DNA of 64,000 nt from assembly GCF_011752995.1 (NCBI RefSeq), contig NZ_VWWL01000012.1, forward strand, positions 62,001 to 126,000, written 5' to 3'. The stretch comes from Burkholderia sp. Ax-1724. Its GTDB lineage: Bacteria; Pseudomonadota; Gammaproteobacteria; Burkholderiales; Burkholderiaceae. Shown in pieces: positions 55,941 through 64,000 of the stretch. The first letter of the stretch is position 1. Every line of letters begins with the position of its first letter. A program made the translations under genes and the position numbers. Under the pieces are notes generated by a model that saw only the letters and a program-made list of their open reading frames with translations, did no database searches and was not told the DNA's origin.

Positions 55941-57226
55941 ATGTTACGCCGATGGATCATCCTGTTGCCGATCATGATGGTGACATTCCTGATCGCCTTT
56001 CTCGATCGCACCAATATCAGCTTCGCCATCCCGACCATGGGGCCGGAACTCGGGCTCACGGCCAGCGTGCTCGGCTTCTCGTCGGGCGTGCTGTTTCTCG
56101 GTTACGCGATTACGCAGGCCGCCGGCGGCTGGCTGGCCGACCGGGGCCACGCGAGATCGCTGGTGGCGGTGCTGATGGTCGCATGGGGCATCGTTGCCAT
56201 TGCGCAGGGCTTCGTGACCAGTGCCACCCAGCTCGTGATCGTGCGCTTTCTGCTCGGTCTCGCGGAAGGGGGCATTTTTCCGACCTTCCTCGTGATCGTG
56301 CGCGCCTGGTTCAATGAACGGGAGCGCGCTCGCGCAAACGGCATCTGGCAGTTGTGCTATCCGATTTCAGCGGCGGTCAGCGGGCCGATGGCCGGCCTGA
56401 TTCTGCAACACGGAAGCTGGAAAACGCTCTTTATCGTCGAAGGCATTCTTCCGCTGGTGTGGGCGGCCGTCTGGCTATGGGGCATGGCGGAAAAGCCCGC
56501 CGCCGCGAAGTGGCTGAGCGATCAGGATCGCGCCGCGCTCCTGAAGCATCTCGCTGCCTCGGATTTGGCGTCCAGCGCGGCCGCCCGTCAGGAAGCGACG
56601 CGCGAGGTCGTGTTCGAGCAGTTGCGCTCGCCCGCCGTGATCCTGATCTTCTTCGTGTTGCTGTTCTGGAACATCGGTTTTCTCGGCTTCGTGATCTGGC
56701 TGCCGAGCGTCATCAAGCAATACGCGTCCTCCTCGATTCTGTCGCCCTGGGCTGGTATAGCTCGCTGCCGTTCGCGGTTTCTGTCATTTCCTTAGTCATC
56801 CTGTCGAATCTCGCCGATCGGGCCGTGAGCCGGCGCGGCTATGCCGTGTGGCCGCTGGTCGTCTCGGCGCTGGCGCTGATCGTGGGCGCGGCCACCTATG
56901 GGAACGTGTCCTTCGGTATCGCGATGCTGCTGCTGACGATCGCCGCATGTGGCATCTATGGCGTGTATCCGGTCGTCTGGTCGATCGCCACCGATGCGGT
57001 GCCGCCCGGCGTGACCGGCATCGTGATGGGGATCGTCAACATCGGCGGCGTGCTTGGCGCCTTCGCCGGACCGTATCTCGTCGGTTACGCACGCTCGGTA
57101 TCGCCGTCGTTCGCATCGGGACTCGTGCTGATGGGGGTGTGCCTTGTGGTCGCCGCCGTTTGCACCTGGTTCGCGAGCGCGCCGGACAGCTTGCGACAGG
57201 CCAATGCGGTCCGGCACTCCGCCTGA
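55941..57226 (+). pseudogene. MFS transporter interrupted by a frameshift near 56740
   Basis: Residues 1 to about 265 in the first frame (MLRRWIILLPIMMVTFLIAFLDRTN... to WLPSVIKQYASSS) are the start of an anion:cation-symporter-type MFS permease. The frame then shifts to a dead end, while the remaining helices (VALGWYSSLPFAVSVISL... to GLVLMGVCLVVAAVCTWF) continue in the -1 frame to 57226. Adding one base between about 56738 and 56742 restores a 428-residue permease. It may be a real recent mutation or a sequencing error; the gene is otherwise well preserved. It would import the substrate of the cluster. Confidence 0.85.
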
Positions 57227-57258
57227 TCCCTTTCAACATCGAACGGACTGATTCCCGC

Positions 57259-58113
57259 ATGAAGCTCGCAAGTTTTCGCGTCGATGGACGCGCGTCCTAT
57301 GGCGTCGTCGAGGAAGACCGGATTATCGACGTGGCGCCGATTTCCTCCGAGGTCGGCGCGACGCTCAGGCACGCGCTTGCGCTTGGGCGTTTGCCGGACA
57401 TTGCCCGTTGGGCGCTTGAGTCCACGGAGCATTTGCCGCTCGACCAGGTAGACATGCTGCCGGTCATTTCCGATCCCGGCAAGATTCTGTGTGTCGGCAT
57501 CAACTACCATGCACATGTGAAGGAAACGGGCCGCGCGCTGCCGTCGCATCCGATGATCTTCACGCGCTTCGCCGATTCCCAATGCGGCCATCTCGGCGCG
57601 CTCGTGTGTCCGCCCGAGTCGACGCAACTGGATTTCGAAGGCGAGCTGGCCGTGGTGATCGGCCGCGAGGCACATCGCGTGCCGTCTGCACATGCACTCG
57701 AATACGTCGCGGGATATGCGTGCTACAACGACGGGAGCATTCGTGACTGGCAACGTCATACGACGCAATTCACGCCCGGCAAGAATTTTCCGTCGACGGG
57801 CGCATTCGGCCCCTGGCTCGTCACCGCCGACGAGATTCCGGACCCCTCGAATCTCGCGTTGACTACCCGTCTGAACGGCACGGTCATGCAGCGCGCGAAC
57901 ACGAGCGACCTGATCTTCGGCATTGCGGAGCTCATCGAGTATTGCTCGTCGTTCACGCCGCTACGACCCGGCGACGTCATCATCACGGGCACGCCCGGTG
58001 GTGTCGGCGCGTTTCGCGAGCCGCCTGTCTGGTTGAAGAAGGGCGATACAATAGAGATCGAAATTTCCCAGATCGGCACTCTCGTCAATACCGTCGCGAA
58101 CCATCCATGCTAA
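57259..58113 (+). CDS. Fumarylacetoacetate hydrolase (FAH) family protein
   Basis: A 284-residue protein with the FAH-type metal motif: KILCVGINYHAHVKE, PMIFTRFADSQ, then LDFEGELAVVIGREAHRV (E-x-E-like ligands), YNDGSIRDWQ and GDVIITGTPGGVGAFREPPVWLKKGD. The family includes hydrolases of acylpyruvates, hydratases and decarboxylases. It would act late in the cluster's pathway, splitting or hydrating a 2-oxo intermediate. ATG at 57259, 32 bp after the MFS stop. Confidence 0.88.
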   Translation: MKLASFRVDGRASYGVVEEDRIIDVAPISSEVGATLRHALALGRLPDIARWALESTEHLPLDQVDMLPVISDPGKILCVGINYHAHVKETGRALPSHPMIFTRFADSQCGHLGALVCPPESTQLDFEGELAVVIGREAHRVPSAHALEYVAGYACYNDGSIRDWQRHTTQFTPGKNFPSTGAFGPWLVTADEIPDPSNLALTTRLNGTVMQRANTSDLIFGIAELIEYCSSFTPLRPGDVIITGTPGGVGAFREPPVWLKKGDTIEIEISQIGTLVNTVANHPC

Positions 58114-58209
58114 CTGACGTCTTGCGCGCATCGTCATATCGCGCTTCCTGTGCCGCGCTTCATCGCGAGGGATTGCATGTGCAACGCGCCCGGCAGATTG
58201 GAGTCATCC

Positions 58210-58926
58210 GTGTCTAATGCGCCGTCCTTTGCCGGATCGATCGAAAAGATCGGCCGCCGTCGTGCCGTCGACGAGGTGCGCGAGCGGCTTATCGCCAGCA
58301 TTCAGTCCGGGGAGTTGGGCATCAACGAGCGGCTGCCGTCGGAAAACGAGTTGGCGCGGCTCTTCGGCGTGAGCCGGCCAGTCATCCGTGAAGCGCTCGT
58401 GAGTCTGGACGCGATGGGCCTGACCGTTGCCAGAAGCGGGTCCGGTACTTTCGTCGTGGCCACGGAGGTCAAACCTGAACTCGTATTCGGCGGCTACGCG
58501 CCGGCGCATCTGAATCAGGTGAGGCGCTACGTCGAGATTCCATCGGCCGAGGAAGCGGCACGGTGTTGCAGCAAGGCGCAGCTTGACGAAATCGCATCGA
58601 TTCTCGACCGGCTGGAGAGCGAAGACGACGCCGCGAGCCGTAACAAGCTGGACGCCGATTTTCATGTGGCGATTGCCCGGGCCACCGGTAATCCGCTGCT
58701 TGCCAAGATCATCGGAAACTTGCGCACCATGGTCGAAGAAGAAGCCTTCACGGCGGCCCGTCTTCCGCAACGGCGCTCGCAGGCGCATAGCGAGCACCGC
58801 GCCATCTATGCGGCAATTGCCGCGAGAGACCCCGCGCTCGCGAGGGCGGCCATGACCGCGCATATGGATTCGATCGATCAATCGATCGCCGATCTCGAGG
58901 ACAGTCCGCGCAAGCAGCGTGGTTGA
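58210..58926 (+). CDS. FadR-subfamily GntR transcriptional regulator
   Basis: A 238-residue regulator: GntR winged helix at about 15-80 (ERLPSENELARLFGVSRPVIREALVSLDAMGLTVARSGSGTFV) and a C-terminal FCD helical domain whose metal/effector residues appear in DADFHVAIARATGN and SEHRAIYAAI. It likely controls the preceding cluster in response to its substrate or an intermediate. GTG 58210 is favoured (GGAG at 58199-58202); ATG 58177 is an alternative. Confidence 0.85.
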   Translation: MSNAPSFAGSIEKIGRRRAVDEVRERLIASIQSGELGINERLPSENELARLFGVSRPVIREALVSLDAMGLTVARSGSGTFVVATEVKPELVFGGYAPAHLNQVRRYVEIPSAEEAARCCSKAQLDEIASILDRLESEDDAASRNKLDADFHVAIARATGNPLLAKIIGNLRTMVEEEAFTAARLPQRRSQAHSEHRAIYAAIAARDPALARAAMTAHMDSIDQSIADLEDSPRKQRG

Positions 58927-59020
58927 GTTGGGTGGGCGGGTACCGTCGTTTGAAAAAGCCGTGGCGTGTTGCATCATGATGCGGATGCGTCGACACGCGT
59001 TACCGTCGCTCGCCCGAGCC

Positions 59021-59060
59021 GCGCTCGCCCGCACGGCTAGTGAGCGGAGCGGGCGAGCGC
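59021..59060. terminator. Stem-loop 3' of the phosphodiester-glycosidase-domain gene
   Basis: An 11-bp perfect stem GCGCTCGCCCG / CGGGCGAGCGC with an 18-nt loop, just past the stop at 59070. It lacks a T run, so terminator function is uncertain. Confidence 0.4.
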
Positions 59061-59069
59061 GAACAGCGA

Positions 59070-60821
59070 TTACTGGGTCAACACCAGTGACGAGATGACC
59101 TTTCGTTGGGTCGGCGTTGCCGGCGAGTTATCCGACGGATGAGCGACGTCGGCCCCGTTGACGATCATGGCGCTGGACCCGCCGCCATCCAGATTGATGG
59201 CCTTGCTGGCGCCAAGCCATTGCATGACGTTTGCCGTTTCCTGGATGGTCGTCCCGATGGACAGTCCGGGTTGGCGCCCATCTATTTCCACGAGAAGAAT
59301 GGTGCCGTCGGGTGTCGTGCCGATCATCGTTCGCGGGTTGCGAGCCATGAACCAGCCCCAGTACCAACTGCCGGTGCGATCGAGGTTGCCGAAAGTGGGC
59401 GAGAATCCCTCGGCCACGGCGGATTGCTGGACCGTTGCGGCGGGCAGCAGGGTAGGACCTGCCGCTGCCAGCGACGTACCTTGAGCCAGCGTCATCGGTC
59501 CCGCGTTGGACTGCACGTTTTGCGTCACGTTGAGCGAGGCGCCGTTGGCCGCATTCTGTTGCAGCCATGCCGCGCTTGTGCCGAGCCCTTGAAGAACGTA
59601 GCCACCCGGCGGAGGCGGCGCTCCCAGAACGGTACTTCCGGAAACCACGGCGCCCTTGCTATCGACCAGTACCTCATAGGTTGCTCCCGAGTAGCCGGGG
59701 TCGACGTTAGTGGCCGATGTCAGGCCGCCGTTGTAGTTGCCGTCATACAGCACGAGGTCGTTGTAGTTCGTGCACGGATAATCCATCGCGGGCCCCGCGT
59801 TAGGCAATGCGCCCGGACTGCCGCAGTTGTAGACCTGTCCGAGAATGGAGCGGTTCTCTCCAAGGATCGACGCACTGGCCCCTTGACTGCTGGTGACCGT
59901 CGCCGTCGTCGACACGTTTTGCAGGAACGAGACCGACGGCGAGCCGTTGACCTGTGCGAACGAGACAGCCGGTTGACCGTTCACCGCCATGCCTTCGAGT
60001 TTCCCATTGGAGACGAGGGTGCTTGCCGTTCCGCCGGTCGCGAGCGCGGTTGCCGAACCGTATCCGGAGTTAATGGCGGCAAATGCGCCCATTCGCGCGG
60101 CCGTGGACTGAGGCGTTTCGAGACCCGCGGGGCCGATCATGCCGCCGGTGTCCGCCTGGTTGCCGCCTGCAATGACGTTCTGCAGATTGCCCTTGAAGGT
60201 GGGCGCGATGGCAAGGACATTGACGAGCCACGGGCCGGTCGACGAGGCATTGCCGTCGAGGCCGGTGTTGCGCACTTTGAGCGTATAGGCGTTGTTCGTC
60301 TGCTGCGCGATGGTCGTCGCGGCGGTCTGCGCGGCCGCTTGCGTAGGATACTGGCCCACGGAAACGTTGAATCCGAGTGGCGAACCGTCTGGGCCTGTAC
60401 CCGCCGAGTCATAACGCACCTGATAGCCTGCCGTCGCCAGTGCGGCGGCGGCAGGGGCCGCTGCGGACTGTGTTTTCGCGAACTGAACGGTGATCGTCCA
60501 GAAATCGCTGCTCGCTGTTTGACCGCGCGTTATCTGATAGTAAGTGACTCCCGTTTTCAACGGCGTGGTGGTGCGCGCTTCCTGCTGTCCCGAAGGGCCG
60601 AGCGGCAGTTCCGAGGCCGGCAATTGCCACGTTGCGACCGGAGCGGGAGCCGGCGTCGGCGTCGGCGTTTGCGTAGTACTGCCAGGATTGTCATCGCTGC
60701 TGCCGCATCCGGACAGCAAGACCGGGACGAGGACGATGACAGCGAGAGCCGTGGCGCGTAGGGGAAACGCGGGTCCCTGCAGCTTCTGAACGTTTCCTGG
60801 CGGCATTTTCATTTTTTCCAT
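59070..60821 (-). CDS. Lipoprotein with SPOR-like and phosphodiester glycosidase (NAGPA-type) domains
   Basis: A 583-residue secreted lipoprotein (signal VIVLVPVLLSGCGSS, lipid Cys near 39). A Thr/Pro/Ala linker follows, then two repeat-like stretches resembling SPOR domains (FWTITVQFAKTQSAAAPAAA... and GFNVSVGQYPTQAAAQTAATTI). The C-terminal domain (about 230-583) has FAAINSGYG, RNPRTMIGTTPDG, ILLVEIDGRQPGLS and INLDGGGSSAMIVNG, typical of NAGPA/phosphodiester-glycosidase proteins. It may act on cell-wall or exported glycans. ATG 60821 is chosen; ATG 60812 is also possible. Confidence 0.75.
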   Translation of the reverse strand: MEKMKMPPGNVQKLQGPAFPLRATALAVIVLVPVLLSGCGSSDDNPGSTTQTPTPTPAPAPVATWQLPASELPLGPSGQQEARTTTPLKTGVTYYQITRGQTASSDFWTITVQFAKTQSAAAPAAAALATAGYQVRYDSAGTGPDGSPLGFNVSVGQYPTQAAAQTAATTIAQQTNNAYTLKVRNTGLDGNASSTGPWLVNVLAIAPTFKGNLQNVIAGGNQADTGGMIGPAGLETPQSTAARMGAFAAINSGYGSATALATGGTASTLVSNGKLEGMAVNGQPAVSFAQVNGSPSVSFLQNVSTTATVTSSQGASASILGENRSILGQVYNCGSPGALPNAGPAMDYPCTNYNDLVLYDGNYNGGLTSATNVDPGYSGATYEVLVDSKGAVVSGSTVLGAPPPPGGYVLQGLGTSAAWLQQNAANGASLNVTQNVQSNAGPMTLAQGTSLAAAGPTLLPAATVQQSAVAEGFSPTFGNLDRTGSWYWGWFMARNPRTMIGTTPDGTILLVEIDGRQPGLSIGTTIQETANVMQWLGASKAINLDGGGSSAMIVNGADVAHPSDNSPATPTQRKVISSLVLTQ

Positions 60822-61049
60822 GGGTATATCCAAAGGCGGTAAGTACAGCGGGGTCACGAGAAGGGAAAGACAGACGGACGAGCGGTGCATGACGTTGGTG
60901 CATCATGTTTTAGTATGTTCGAGTCTCACACAAACATGTGACGCGCTCGTGTACTTCTTACCTCGCCCGACAGAGACAATCGCGATCACCTGTAATATTC
61001 AGACTAGCCGGGCAATGGTTCGGCCTTCGGCGACCAACACGATTGCAAA

Positions 61050-62312
61050 ATGAAAGAAACCAACGCACTCGGCCGCACGGTCGGAAATTCTCGTGGCCTC
61101 GATGACTTCCTTGAGCCCGGCGACCGCCGGCAGGGGAGAGCGGGCCTGATTTCGTCATCCGATGTCGGCTCTGCAAACCGCAACCGGGTGGTTCAGGCGC
61201 TGTTCGACCTCGGACCGACCAGCCGCGCAGAACTTGCGCGGCATGCCGACGTCAACCGGTCCACGATGACCGGGATACTTCAGCCGCTGCTCGACAAGGG
61301 CTTACTCGTGGAAGGCGAGCCTCTGCCGGCGAATAACGTCGGCGGCAAGCCGGCGCGCCCCCTCTGGTTCGCCGCCGACGCAAAGCCCCTGTGTGGCGTT
61401 CTGCTCATGCATGACGGCGTACGTGCTGCGCTCGTCTCGATGGACGGCCGCATTCGGGCTGAAAACTGGCTGCCGTTCGACTCATGCGACGTGCCGCAGT
61501 CCGAATTGCTGAAAATCATTTTCAAGTGCGTCCAGGCCACCCTGAAGCGTGCCGGGAGAGCGCCCTTCGGCATTGGCGTGGCGGTGGCCGGCATGGTCGA
61601 CACCGACAGCGGATCGATCGTCGATAACGCCATGACGCCGGGTCTGGGTGGTCTGCGGATTCGGGACGAAGTTCAAGGCCGCTTCGGCTTGCCGACATTC
61701 GTCGACCACCATCCGCGTGCTCTCCTGCTTGGAGACAGGTGGTTCGGCGCGGGCCGAGGGAAAAATAGTTTCGCTGTCCTGTACGTTACGAAGGGTATCG
61801 GCTCCGCGCTCTTTCTCAATGGTCGCGTGCTGCGCGGGCCGAAGGGAACGGGCGGCGAACTTGGACATACCCGTGTGCACGTGGGCGGAGCCCTCTGCCA
61901 CTGCGGACAGCGCGGCTGCCTGGAGACGATCGCCACGCTCGGATGGCTTCGCCGCGAGGCCGGTTCAGTTGGCCTGAGCAACGCCGACAAGCTCGATTTC
62001 AGGCTGTTGACCGATCTGGTATCCGGCGGTTCGTCCGATGCCGACTTGCTGCTAAGGAAGTTTGCCCGGAATCTGGCCTATGGCATCGCCAATCTTCAAC
62101 AGATCGTCGCGCCCGGCATGTTCATTTTGCATGGGGATATCGCTGCGGGCGGGCAGACACTCCTCGATGCAATTGCACGGGAGGTCAATGACCTTTTGCC
62201 TTGGCACCCGGGAGCCGCCCTGGAACTGGTTCTGGGCGACGCGGGCTATCTTGCCGGAATGCGCGGGGCGGCTGGACTGGTGCTGGCGGAGATGCTGCAG
62301 ATCGCGACCTGA
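61050..62312 (+). CDS. ROK family transcriptional regulator
   Basis: A 420-residue NagC/Mlc-type regulator: N-terminal winged helix (TSRAELARHADVNRSTMTGILQPLLDKGLLVE, about 58-90), then the ROK sugar-kinase-like fold with zinc motif CHCGQRGCLE near 287-296 preceded by GGELGHTRV. Such proteins repress sugar-uptake or catabolic genes. It diverges from the glycosidase-domain gene (228 bp apart), which is a candidate target, and precedes the TonB receptor. Confidence 0.85.
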   Translation: MKETNALGRTVGNSRGLDDFLEPGDRRQGRAGLISSSDVGSANRNRVVQALFDLGPTSRAELARHADVNRSTMTGILQPLLDKGLLVEGEPLPANNVGGKPARPLWFAADAKPLCGVLLMHDGVRAALVSMDGRIRAENWLPFDSCDVPQSELLKIIFKCVQATLKRAGRAPFGIGVAVAGMVDTDSGSIVDNAMTPGLGGLRIRDEVQGRFGLPTFVDHHPRALLLGDRWFGAGRGKNSFAVLYVTKGIGSALFLNGRVLRGPKGTGGELGHTRVHVGGALCHCGQRGCLETIATLGWLRREAGSVGLSNADKLDFRLLTDLVSGGSSDADLLLRKFARNLAYGIANLQQIVAPGMFILHGDIAAGGQTLLDAIAREVNDLLPWHPGAALELVLGDAGYLAGMRGAAGLVLAEMLQIAT

Positions 62313-62378
62313 CTGGTTGCGAGGTTGGCCGAACCGTTCCTGACTACCCCCAACTATCCTCACGCCACGACAGATTAG

Positions 62379-62432
62379 TTAATGATAATAATTCTCATAT
62401 GCATTGACGATCAACTTCCGCCTGCTTACAAT
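62379..62432 (+). promoter_or_regulatory. Fur-box-controlled promoter of the TonB-dependent receptor gene
   Basis: AATGATAATAATTCTCAT (about 62381-62398) is a good Fur box. It directly precedes TTGACG (62404-62409), 17 bp, TACAAT (62427-62432), a strong sigma-70 promoter, giving a leader of about 160 nt. Predicts iron-repressed expression of the receptor. Confidence 0.75.
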
Positions 62433-62596
62433 CTGATTTTTCCAATCGGCTGAAATGCAGCGACGAGACAGGTTCGCGCCGTCGATCACGCCGTGGTGAA
62501 GATATGTACTCCTGATTGAAAACTTTTCGCTCGGTGCCCTGTGCCGTTGCGAGCCGTGTCTCGTCGATCGCGGAGCAATGCTTCATCGTCCGTTCC

Positions 62597-64000
62597 ATGC
62601 CCCTCGTTTCACCGTGTATGCACCCAACCTTTCGCCGCCGACGCTCGGCCCAATCATCATCGACCCCAACGCCGTTTGCCATCGCCGCCGCCCTGGCTGT
62701 CGTGAGCCTCGGCTTGCCTTATGCGGCATGCGCATCGACGACCGACAGCGACACCGCGATCTCCGGCGATTCGGTGCGGAATGGGGCATCCGTCAACCCG
62801 ACCCGTCCCGCGGCAAGCACCACGGCGGATAGCGGGCCCGGCAGCGAACTGAAGGCGATCGTCGTCACGTCAAAGCAGGAGAAAGCAAGCGCGTATGCAG
62901 CGAGGTCGATACAGAGCGGCCCGTACGCCGGACTCGATGTGCTGGACGTACCTGCCACCGTCAACGTCGTGACGTCGGAACTGCTGAAGGCGCAGGCGGC
63001 CTCCGGCCTCTATGGCGGTTTGCGTAACGTGGCGGGCGTCGTTCGACAGCAATTGAGCGGCATCGCATATGATCAGTTATCCATAAGAGGCATCTCGCTC
63101 GACAACCGCAACAGCTATTTGCTGAACGGCGTCCTGCCCGTGGACAACAACATCTGGATGCCGATGGAGAACAAGGAGCGCGTCGAAGTGCTCAAAGGCG
63201 CCTCGGCGTTGTACTACGGCTTTATCGTCCCGGCCGGCGTGGTGAACATGGTCACGAAGCGCGCCGGGAGCGATCCCGTCACTTCGGCCTCGATCGTGGC
63301 GGATTCGCACGGGTCCATTGGTGCACACGCGGATATCGGCCGCCGTTTCGGCCCCGACAACCAGTTCGGCCTGCGCGTGAATGCGATGGACGAGCACGTC
63401 GAAACGCCTATCGACGGCGATCGCGGCTTTCGCCGCTTTGCCAGCGTGGCGCTGGACTGGCGCGCGACTAACCGTCTTTCGTTCAAGTACGACCTCGAAC
63501 ACATCGACCAGAATGTCGTCGAGCAGGCCGGCATTACGCCTCTCGCCGCGGTCAGCGGTGTCATCGCGCTTCCGCGTTTGCCCGATCCTTCCACGTTGCT
63601 GGTTCCGAACGACAGGAAAACGAATGCAACGGCGACCAGCCAGTTGCTGCGCGCCGACTATCTCTTTTCGGACAACTGGCGTGCCAATGTGGAAATCGGC
63701 CAGTCGATCACGCAGCGCAACCGTTGGCTATGGGTCTTCCAGAAATACAACGTCAACACCGGCGCGGGCACCTTGCAGGGCAGCCAGCAGGATGGACAGT
63801 TCTACGAGAGCAAGGTCGTACGCGCGGAAATCAACGGGCTGTTCGATACGGGCCGCCTTCACCATGACGTCACGTTTGGCGTGAACAAGACGTGGCAGTT
63901 TCAGCCCGATTTCACGACTTATTACTTTACGGCCTCGCAGAACCTCTACAACCCGATCAGCATCACGAACCTGAAGGCGGCGGGATCGAAGGCGTTCTAT
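62597..64000 (+). CDS. TonB-dependent siderophore receptor (5' part; 3' end beyond window)
   Basis: 468 codons of an outer-membrane receptor are present. There is an N-terminal signal (PFAIAAALAVVSLGLPYAACA), a Ser/Thr-rich spacer, a TonB-box-like AIVVTSK region, then the plug: LDVLDVPATVNVVTSELLKAQAA, VAGVVRQQLSG, LSIRGISLDNRNSYLLNG, KERVEVLKGASALYYGFIVPAGVVNMVTKRA. The barrel begins near 210. These fit FpvA/FecA-type siderophore receptors that import ferric siderophores. ATG 62597 or 62618 may be the start. Fur-type promoter upstream. The end lies outside the window. Confidence 0.88.
   Translation, partial: MPLVSPCMHPTFRRRRSAQSSSTPTPFAIAAALAVVSLGLPYAACASTTDSDTAISGDSVRNGASVNPTRPAASTTADSGPGSELKAIVVTSKQEKASAYAARSIQSGPYAGLDVLDVPATVNVVTSELLKAQAASGLYGGLRNVAGVVRQQLSGIAYDQLSIRGISLDNRNSYLLNGVLPVDNNIWMPMENKERVEVLKGASALYYGFIVPAGVVNMVTKRAGSDPVTSASIVADSHGSIGAHADIGRRFGPDNQFGLRVNAMDEHVETPIDGDRGFRRFASVALDWRATNRLSFKYDLEHIDQNVVEQAGITPLAAVSGVIALPRLPDPSTLLVPNDRKTNATATSQLLRADYLFSDNWRANVEIGQSITQRNRWLWVFQKYNVNTGAGTLQGSQQDGQFYESKVVRAEINGLFDTGRLHHDVTFGVNKTWQFQPDFTTYYFTASQNLYNPISITNLKAAGSKAFY

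Overview
The window reads as one contiguous stretch of a high-GC betaproteobacterial chromosome, most probably Burkholderiaceae (Paraburkholderia/Burkholderia type). The basis is gene order and protein character: carA-carB-greA-DUF4149-yhbY-rlmE-ftsH-folP-glmM-pstSCAB-phoU-phoB-phoR-ppk-ppx, an OlsB-type ornithine-lipid acyltransferase, and otsBA.

Layout. 1-10.6 kb: 3' part of a SCO copper-chaperone lipoprotein gene, trehalose synthesis (otsB, otsA), two related MsbA-like ABC half-exporters, a GT4 glycosyltransferase and two small membrane proteins. 11.1-20.9 kb: a 9.7-kb integrated filamentous phage (inovirus) in a tRNA-Val(CAC) gene. It carries a HTH regulator, small membrane proteins, a pV-like ssDNA-binding protein, a pVIII coat protein with terminator, a second coat-like protein, a 23-residue pVII/pIX-like peptide, a pIII/TspB-like adsorption protein, pVI, Zot (pI), its own secretin (pIV), a noncoding hairpin-rich region, a HUH replication initiator, a tyrosine integrase and one cargo gene. 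20.8-27.2 kb: tRNA-Val, dnaQ, rnhA, a methyltransferase, gloB, mltD and an MFS permease. 27.4-39.6 kb: carbamoyl-phosphate synthase and the greA-to-glmM housekeeping block. 40-52.5 kb: phosphate regulon (pstSCAB-phoU-phoBR) with tandem Pho boxes, then ppk and ppx, olsB and sixA. 52.7-58.9 kb: a co-directional catabolic cluster of unknown substrate (enolase-superfamily enzyme, metal-ligand-poor amidohydrolase-fold protein, SCP2-like protein, alpha/beta hydrolase, frameshifted MFS permease, FAH-family enzyme, FadR-type regulator). 59-64 kb: a phosphodiester-glycosidase-domain lipoprotein, a ROK regulator, and the 5' part of a TonB-dependent receptor behind a Fur-box promoter.

How parts work together. 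PstSCAB imports phosphate and, with PhoU, controls PhoR/PhoB signalling; Ppk and Ppx store and release polyphosphate, and a Pho-box-like site in front of ppk suggests joint control. OtsB and OtsA form the two-step trehalose route. The phage genes are one assembly programme with 4-nt start/stop overlaps from pIII to pIV.

The most notable observation is that the phage attachment core lies inside the 3' end of the phage's own HTH-regulator reading frame. The integrated prophage encodes a 143-residue form, and the reconstructed circular phage would encode a 156-residue form with a different tail. This is the geometry of integration-dependent immunity, not something I know to be described for this type of inovirus. 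All functional calls rest on reading the sequence; no database search was possible.
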